A stretch of 64,000 nucleotides of DNA from Escallonia rubra (Eukaryota; Streptophyta; Magnoliopsida; Escalloniales; Escalloniaceae). The translations under genes were made by a program, and so were the position numbers. Where the stretch lies: the NCBI GenBank assembly GCA_033065855.1, contig JAVXUO010002519.1, positions 1-64,000 of the forward strand. Direction: 5' to 3'. The notes beneath the pieces were generated by a model. The model did no database searches, had not been told where the DNA came from, and saw only the letters and a list, made by a program, of their open reading frames with translations. Within the stretch, counting starts at the first letter, position 1. Each line of letters opens with the position of its first letter. Below, in pieces: positions 57,425 to 64,000 of this stretch.

Positions 57425-58790
57425 ACTCGGGAGGGGGGGGGGGGGGTTGGGGGGTGTTGGGGGTTGAATAAGGGTTTTGAAAGGTTATGAGAAATTTGAA
57501 CGAATCACAAGCATATATCTTAATCAAATTAATGAGAAAATTTAACCGATATGCTGACTGCATATCTCAAACTACTCTAGAACAATAGGTTAAGAGATTG
57601 AGTCCAGAGATACGTGACAAGGAGATTTAAATAGTTTACCTTAAACTACCCTCAAGCCTATATCCATCTTTTCAAGGAGATCTGTTTCAAGAGCCCTAAA
57701 ATTCATTAATATGGTTAACCTTTGGGTCAAAACCTAGCCACTATATCATTCCCATGGTGCTATGCACACACCAAGAACCAGCTTTGACAACCCCAAAGCT
57801 CCAAAACTTTACAACCCCAAGCTTTGCCACAAATTGAATGAAACGAAGTTTCTTGTTTAATTGGCGCACCCTCTATGAAGAAGATGTGTACAAGTGAAGC
57901 TCTAATCGATGGAGAGGTGAGAGAACCAATGACTTGAAGATGTTTCTCCCAGTCAAAGAATTTCTCACAAACATGCTCACTTTAATGATGTAAAATAACG
58001 AAGATGAAGAGAGAAAAGTTTCATTCTTGAGCCTTGATGCTTCTTTAATGAATGGAGGTTTAGAAAGTGGTTTGCATGGTGTATGATTTAGCCCCAAATC
58101 ATTTTTATTGGGTAGATACAAAATATAGGCGTTATATAGGATTTAGCATGATTTATCAAAATTTTCCACTGTTTCTTAATCCGGGCTTTCTTATGTCTGC
58201 CATTACATTAAAGGGTAGTGAAACAGAGAGCCTACACTTGACTGTAAGACGAATGAAGTCGACTGCATTCGTCTCGAGAAAATCCCCTTTCATACTTCAG
58301 GCTTAACTTTTTGTAGAAAAATCAGGTTGAGGCGTCGCTTTCCATGTTGGAAAGCTAGTGAAAGTTTCATGAAAATATAAAAAGATTAGCTCCAAGTTTA
58401 CGCATTTTCAAGAAACACGATTGTTTGAAGGTTATGAGCTCACATCCAATCCCAAGGTGTCCTAAGGTCATTCTAGGCCACAATCAGCAATCCAAGAATC
58501 TAACTGAGACTAGTTTTGGATAATGGTAAAGATCAATCACAACTGAAAGTTATTTAGTCTATGCATTTCTTGTTGCTCTTTGACATTGGAGTTGGTTTAT
58601 CTTTCATAGCTACTCCGCTACAGTTGTAAGCTCATTTGATTTCAATCCACATATCAATTTCTCAAACGTGTCTGCCATGAGGTGCATATCGATGTACCTA
58701 CAAAGAATCCACTCAAAGCACACACTATAACATAACCAATGTGTTGTTATCATTAAACAAGGTGTAAGCCTAGGTTATCCAACCATCGGG
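57425..58790 (-). mobile_element. SIRE-like LTR, antisense copy
   Basis: The plus-strand G-run ggaggggggggggggggttg (57429) and gttgaataagggttttga are the inverse of the C-rich end of the LTR at 35463-40411. 57760-57830 is the inverse of its ggagctttggg region, and 58740-58790 of its start (tgataaca...ctaggtta). One AAGTCGACTGCATTC site lies at 58255. No coding domain. Ends and target duplication not resolved; incomplete or solo. Confidence 0.6.
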
Positions 58791-59461
58791 CTCACATTCA
58801 TGATGTTTGAAAACTAGATTAGCAAGGATATAATTCTTAGCTAGAAAACCTACCATGTCACGAATTTTTTTTTGAGAACGTGATACAAATAAGATGGTAC
58901 TATATATACGTTAGGGATTGAACACAGTAACTGAACTTCAAATCTAATTCAGACCATGAACTATGAATAAGTTTACACATATACATTCTTTTATATGTGT
59001 GTGTGGGGATTATATTTTAATTATACAAAGTAATCTTGAGGAGATTTTCACTTGTTCTTTAGCTTGCCAAGGCACTCCTCAGGCCCTTCTATTTGGCTTT
59101 AATTTTATAATAGGCGGCGCAGGCCATGACTAACAAAGACGAGTGACTTTAAAAATGTCAAAGTTTTGATAAATTAGGAGACAGTTTGACCTTAGAAACA
59201 TTGCAGCTCAAGTCCTACAATTAGCTTACCAACAAATATGATAAAAATATAATATGGCAAATAAAACGCTACCATGTAACACATAAACTACCAAAGGCGG
59301 ATTAGCCTTATTTCAACATGATATTTCTAATCTTCTTATCTAGTTGTATCAAAATCAATGTAATTCTTGAAATTTGGAGAAGTTGTAGGCCCTTGTTTGC
59401 TTTACACACCTTATGCATGCTACTCTGCCTTGCCTTTTAATTTCCATTCTCTCTGTCCCAC
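58791..59461. other. Gene-free interval
   Basis: AT-rich sequence in which I see no gene, array or terminal repeat. Confidence 0.5.
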
Positions 59462-60717
59462 TGTAGACACTCCATTTTTTTGTAGTCTTTTTATTTATCT
59501 ATTATTATTGAGCTTTATTGGTAATTAAAGTTTGTTATTAATTATGGGTTGAAACCTAATAATATAATGAGCCTATCTATTTAATTAAGTCCAATAAGTG
59601 GTCCAGTCCAGTCTAGTTTGGGTCACGTCTAGTCTAGTCCAACGTGAATACAGTCCAATTAGAAGATTATGATTACTTGGATAATTTTAAAAAGATCTTG
59701 AGAATAATCCATGATGAATGCAAATCTCCTTGATTTAGATGAAATATGGAAATGATTTTCAAAATCTGGTATAGAGACAATTACCGAATTAGGGACAGAT
59801 AGTGGACCGAAATTTGAAAAAGAAAAAAAGCTTAAAAATATTAAGGGATGAACTGGCCGGTTCTCGACAAACCGGCCGGTTAGTTGACTTTTCTTCAATC
59901 TACAATTCTAATCAAACATCTTTCTTTATCACAATCTCAGACTCAAAAGTTATCTTTATCACTTCAGTTAGCCTCAGACTTTTATACAAATGGCCTTTTG
60001 GCTACAACTTAAGGAGGCCAAGGCTAATCTCTCTTGAGGTTTTGTACCATATATACTTAGAAGTGGTACATCATTTCTAATGAGAACTTCAACATTAACA
60101 CATATCTCTGCATCATGGGTTTGTCCTAAGGTGGTTCCAAGTTCTATACGCCATCATCGTCTAGAGGTAACTTTATGGTGCTTTCTAGTCTAGTTTAATT
60201 TGGTCTAGAGAAATCAAGAATATATCCTTTTTCGTGACCAAATTTCTATCCACAAAACAAGCTTTATAAAAAGAGTCTTTCGAATTTATTTCTTTATATT
60301 CATGTCAAAGACCAAAGTTTAGGTCGCTTGCCATGGGGTCTGGTGGTGATGTTGATCCCGGTTTGCCCGACTGGGTACATAAGGCATTTGACCTCAGTTG
60401 TCAAATTCAAACCAAAAAATAAAGAACTAAGAGTGGGGGTGTATTTATTAAATGGTTATGTGCTAAGTGTTTAAGAGACCAAAATTTCATAAAAAAAAGT
60501 AGAGACCGTAAGGGTATGGCGGATGCATAACACCTTCCCGCTGTATAACTTAGTCCCCGAACCCATTATTTCTGTTTTCAATAGATTAGAAGCCTGCTTG
60601 GCATCATAGAGTCTTTTCATTGTCTTTTATTTTTCCTTTATTCAAAAAATAAGACGGTGACTCCGAGTTCTTTTTAGACCTTTCAGGATCCAAAAGAAAT
60701 TTTTGGAGGCGGTTTGC
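59462..60717 (+). repeat. Probable 5' LTR of the Ogre-type element
   Basis: Begins TGTAGACACTCCATTTTT. Near 59850-59880 it holds the palindromic phrase aaccggccggtt and a related tggccggtt. It ends in gaggcggtttgcta directly before the primer-binding region. The second LTR is outside the window, so the borders cannot be confirmed. Confidence 0.5.
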
Positions 60718-61269
60718 TACTGCGGCGACTCATCTAGCGACTAAAATAAGACAAGTAGGCTTGAAAAGTTTTGTTGAAATTTTATCCTTTTTGTTTTATT
60801 TTGTTTTGTATAACATGTACAATATTCTACGACTGTGGTGATTGTGACTCACACGCACGCACGATTGTCCTGAACCCACTCACTCGAGGGCAACAGTTCA
60901 AACCGTCGACTTCCTAATTATCGGGGCGAATTCAATTGTTCTCTTACCTCCAAGGCTTAGTACTCAGAGGCTCCTGGTATCTCGGCATATTAAATGACTT
61001 ATGTAAACACACGGTGATCAACCATTATTAACTATATGAGTTACGAGTGAGAGGTATAAGTAAAAGTCAAGCCGACAGAGTGAGGTTATGCTCGGGATTG
61101 GGAAACAAACATACACCTTGACCATTTCCGAGATCTGCCCTCTTAAGGGGGAATACTTGCCAGGTTTATGGCATATCGGCTAGTAAATGGCTGGTCTTCT
61201 GTAAATCGGCTATTATTCTCACTAAAGGGCGATCACATTAATAGAGATCCTGATCAACTGGCCGGTTCA

Positions 61270-61910
61270 ACAAAAGGTTAACCGCACAGTTAGTAGGTAA
61301 GTGTTCTTCATGCAGATCTATATCAACCGGTTTATACCCATATTTTTACCCAAAAAGAGCTTGTTGAATAATCGGACGGTTAGCCTACAAAGTTAGCCAG
61401 CTGATTAATCACTATTCAACCCCTTTGCCAAACACTTTTCTAAAAATCCGCAACAACCCACTGATTAACCAGACAGTTACATTACTCAGCCTTTTTCCAA
61501 AAACTTCTCCAAATATCCAAAATAACCAGGCAGTTAATCAGTAATCAAACCTTTTCTAAACACTTTTTCAAAATTCCAAAATACCTAACAGACAATTACT
61601 CGTACTCAACCTTTCTTCAAACACTTTTTACAAAAATTAACCAGATGATTAGTCAGTATGCACCCCTTTTCAAATATTATTCCAAAAAACCAAAAACATA
61701 ACCCACTGATTAATCGGACAGTTAGTCAGTAGCATTTTTTTCAATTTTTTTTTTCAAAAACACTCCACTAAGTAACCAGATGGTTTAGCCAAAAAGTTAA
61801 TCGGGCAGTTAGTCAGTAACTTTTTTCTCGGACACTATTTCGAACATCCAAGACAACTCACTGAGCAACCAGTTGGTTTACTGATGTTTATTCAGTATTC
61901 AACCTCCCTG
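61270..61910. repeat. Degenerate tandem array in the Ogre-type leader
   Basis: About eight diverged units of roughly 65-80 bp, each with a form of aaccagacagttagtcagta followed by caacctttttcaaacacttt and tccaaaa. Divergence is high, so the array is old. Confidence 0.7.
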
Positions 61911-62084
61911 AATAAACAGGCTAGCTTCACACATGTCTTATGTGATTAAATTTTTTGTATTTTATTCTCTATTCAGCTAAGGGTAAGAAACTCTGGTACC
62001 GACATTCATCCAGAAAATTCATAAGAACCCCGATGGCCGAAAATTCCCTTAGATCATTGATTTGGTTTGTATCATAAGTAAATT

Positions 62085-62088
<4 letters not shown>

Positions 62089-62127
<39 letters not shown>
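62089..62127. repeat. TA microsatellite
   Basis: (TA)n run of about 39 bp within the leader of the Ogre-type element. Confidence 0.9.
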
Positions 62128-62130
<3 letters not shown>

Positions 62131-62199
62131 GACCAACTTCGTAACTCTGGCACCTCAATAGGCAAAGACTGTCTCAGACATAGAATTCCTTATAAAGAA

Positions 62200-63560
62200 A
62201 GATCGAGAGGACTATGAGGAAGAGTAACCTAAGGTAGAAAATAGGGAAGATAAGAATAATGTTGAATTTGATTGGCAATATGAATCAGAGGATGATGAAA
62301 GAAAAGCCGTCACCCCAGAATGGAAGGAAAGTTGGTTTGAGTCCCATGTTGCCATGATGAGAACCGCAGACGACCCAAAGGATCTCAATGCCCTTAAGTT
62401 ATGCGAGCATTGGCCCCTTATGGAGTCAGCAGAAACCAGATGATCTAGCTCTTTGATTGTACTCTGACAGGAGCCGCCTCTCGATGGTTCCTAACCTTTG
62501 ATGTGGCCCGAGACGAACATGGGAAGATGTAGTACAAGAGTTTGTGACCAATACCAATATTATACGAACTTGGATATCACTAGGAGAGATTTTGAGACCA
62601 CTAAACAAGAGCCAAGAGAGTCTATGTCAGCGTTTATAGTGAGATAGAGGAATAAGGCCACCAAAATGGTTAACTGCCCCTCGGAGGAGGACCAAGCTAA
62701 TATAGTAAGGAATAATCTTTACCGATGTATCATGAATACACCTTTGGACATTCACCTCTTTCAAGGCTTTGATAGGATCCTTAGTACAAATAGAATATGC
62801 TATCAATAAAGGAACCATATCCCATGAGACCAAACCCGGAGTTTATGGAGCCGGTACGAGGAATTCCATTTTGCAGCCTAAACCTGCCAGTACCAATAAT
62901 GTTAATAATGTTCAAGCATAGCAAGTTGTGTCATGGGAAGCTAGTCCTAAACCAAGATGAAGGTTTACTCCATTAAATGCTCTCTTGCTTAAGGTGTTTG
63001 AACAATTGCTGCGAAGGGGAACGATCTCTAAGTTACCCCCTACTCCCACATGGCCAATTATACCCGAAGGATCTTATATTCGGGCATTTTGTGTGTACCA
63101 CCAAATAAAAAGGCATTCCATGGAGAAATGTGTCACCCTCAGACATGCTACTCAAGATCATATCAATAAGGGGTGAAGTCTCCCTCTAGCTAAGCCAAAT
63201 ATGAGAAAATAACCCTTGCCTAGTCATAGGTTAATATGATTGATGAGGTTCTACGAGGGTTAGATCCTTCTACACTTGTAATACAAGTATGTCAGTATAT
63301 GGATGTTTCGCACATTTGTGGTCAAGTCCCCTTGTCAGAATTTAGCAATGTGATGTCTTTGGACGAATTGATGGAAGGTGAATCTTACACTGTAGGAGAA
63401 GAAGATTGTGACAAAGATACATGTTTTGTTTTCAAGCCCAACACCGCCATTTCACATTTAGTTGGGTCTGGTCAAGCTGACCAGACAACCAACCAGCCAG
63501 TTGTCTCAGATCCTTTGTTCTCCCAAGACCTGCAAATGATGAATTGTTCTGATGGTTGAA
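62200..63560 (+). pseudogene. gag remains of the Ogre-type element (fossil)
   Basis: Acidic stretch, then gag-like blocks. Near 63080-63170 a Cys/His region (FCVYHQIKRHSMEKCVTLRH, then ATQDHINKG) matches the C-terminal gag pattern of Ty3/gypsy elements of the Tat/Ogre type (C-x2-YH...H...C...L...I..LI). Not intact. Confidence 0.65.
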
Positions 63561-64000
63561 GAAAACTCAAGCCAACATTTCTATTTGGGGATTGTTGTAC
63601 GCCTCCTACTATTAGAGGCAGGCTATAATCAAACTATTCAACAAAGCCCAGGTCCCTATTCAAACCCAACATGAGGAGCTGTCTCATGTGCTCGTGCCCA
63701 TTCCTTATCGGAGTGTTCTTACATTCTTCGAAGTCTATCTACCGAAGACGGGACCAAGCCATAATGACCCGTTCCACATCACCATGAGGGATCTTGATCC
63801 GCCCTCAATGTTTGCCCTTGTGTAATGTTTCAATTCTTGGTTTTGACCCTTCAAAGTTCACTACATCCAGCCAAGCAGTAAGAGCTTGTGACAACACTAG
63901 GCGTGAGGTCATTGGTACAGTTAAGCATCCCATGTCTGTTAAGCATGGAAATATCTGCTAGGGGCTTCCCAGCTTCCTTGTTTTGGAGAACAAGAAAGAT

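Larger units (their letters stand above)
59462..64000 (+). mobile_element. Ogre-type Ty3/gypsy element, 5' part, broken, runs off window
   Basis: Starts TGTAGACACTCC at 59462 with a probable LTR to about 60717. A degenerate primer-binding region (ggcgactcatctagcgac, 60724) resembles the tRNA-Arg site of Ogre elements. A long leader with a degenerate tandem array follows (61270-61910), then gag remains (62200-63560). The copy is a fossil with numerous breaks. The rest lies beyond the window. Assignment rests on the LTR end, the primer site and the gag pattern. Confidence 0.65.

Noticed and set aside
1-64000. tRNA, rRNA, microRNA or resident host genes
   Set aside because: No cloverleaf, rDNA block or intact non-transposon gene was recognised on either strand; absence cannot be proven without a covariance-model scan.

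Overview
This window is plant nuclear DNA, almost certainly from a flowering plant and probably a dicot. It carries plant-only domains (a FAR1-type Mutator transposase, a plant mobile domain, a plant GRF zinc finger) and plant retrotransposon lineages (Tat/Ogre-type Ty3/gypsy, SIRE-like LTRs). I cannot name the species. I find no convincing resident host gene, tRNA or rRNA. The window is a transposon nest.

Layout. (1) 697-12913 is a 12.2 kb Mutator-like element (MULE) with 2.6 kb terminal inverted repeats (TIRs), sitting in a TA microsatellite. It has two convergent genes, both open: a three- or four-exon plant-mobile-domain plus Ulp1-protease fusion (+) and a 764-residue FAR1/MuDR transposase (-). 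Its TIRs hold arrays of perfect G-box palindromes and of short hairpins, and a satellite array separates the two gene ends. (2) 14290-46132 is built from a non-coding, roughly 4 kb LTR-like family (TGTAACA...TGTTACA, 5 bp target duplications) inserted into itself in both orientations. It is further interrupted by a broken Tat-lineage gypsy element with an antisense ORF and a minisatellite (22305-31997), a SIRE-like LTR (about 35463-40411) that itself contains a Pack-MULE (35971-39569) with captured GRF-zinc-finger and CID gene pieces, a small hAT element (41616-42493) and a solo LTR of another family (42866-44296). (3) 48490-56650 is a decayed CACTA TNP2 gene on the minus strand. It is split by an apparently autonomous hAT element (49538-53865, 708-residue transposase) and by a hAT-like element (54902-56311) that carries a piece of the 4 kb LTR family. 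(4) 57425-58790 is a second SIRE-like LTR, antisense. (5) 59462 to the window end is the 5' part of a broken Ogre-type gypsy element.

How it fits together: the nesting gives a relative chronology, and in several cases target duplications date insertions exactly relative to each other. The two hAT elements share terminal and GGGCC-rich subterminal sequence, so the 708-residue transposase could plausibly mobilise the small one. In the large MULE each gene starts at or near one TIR and the two genes converge, as in maize MuDR. The PMD-Ulp1 gene occupies the position of mudrB, which makes this element the most interesting system in the window.
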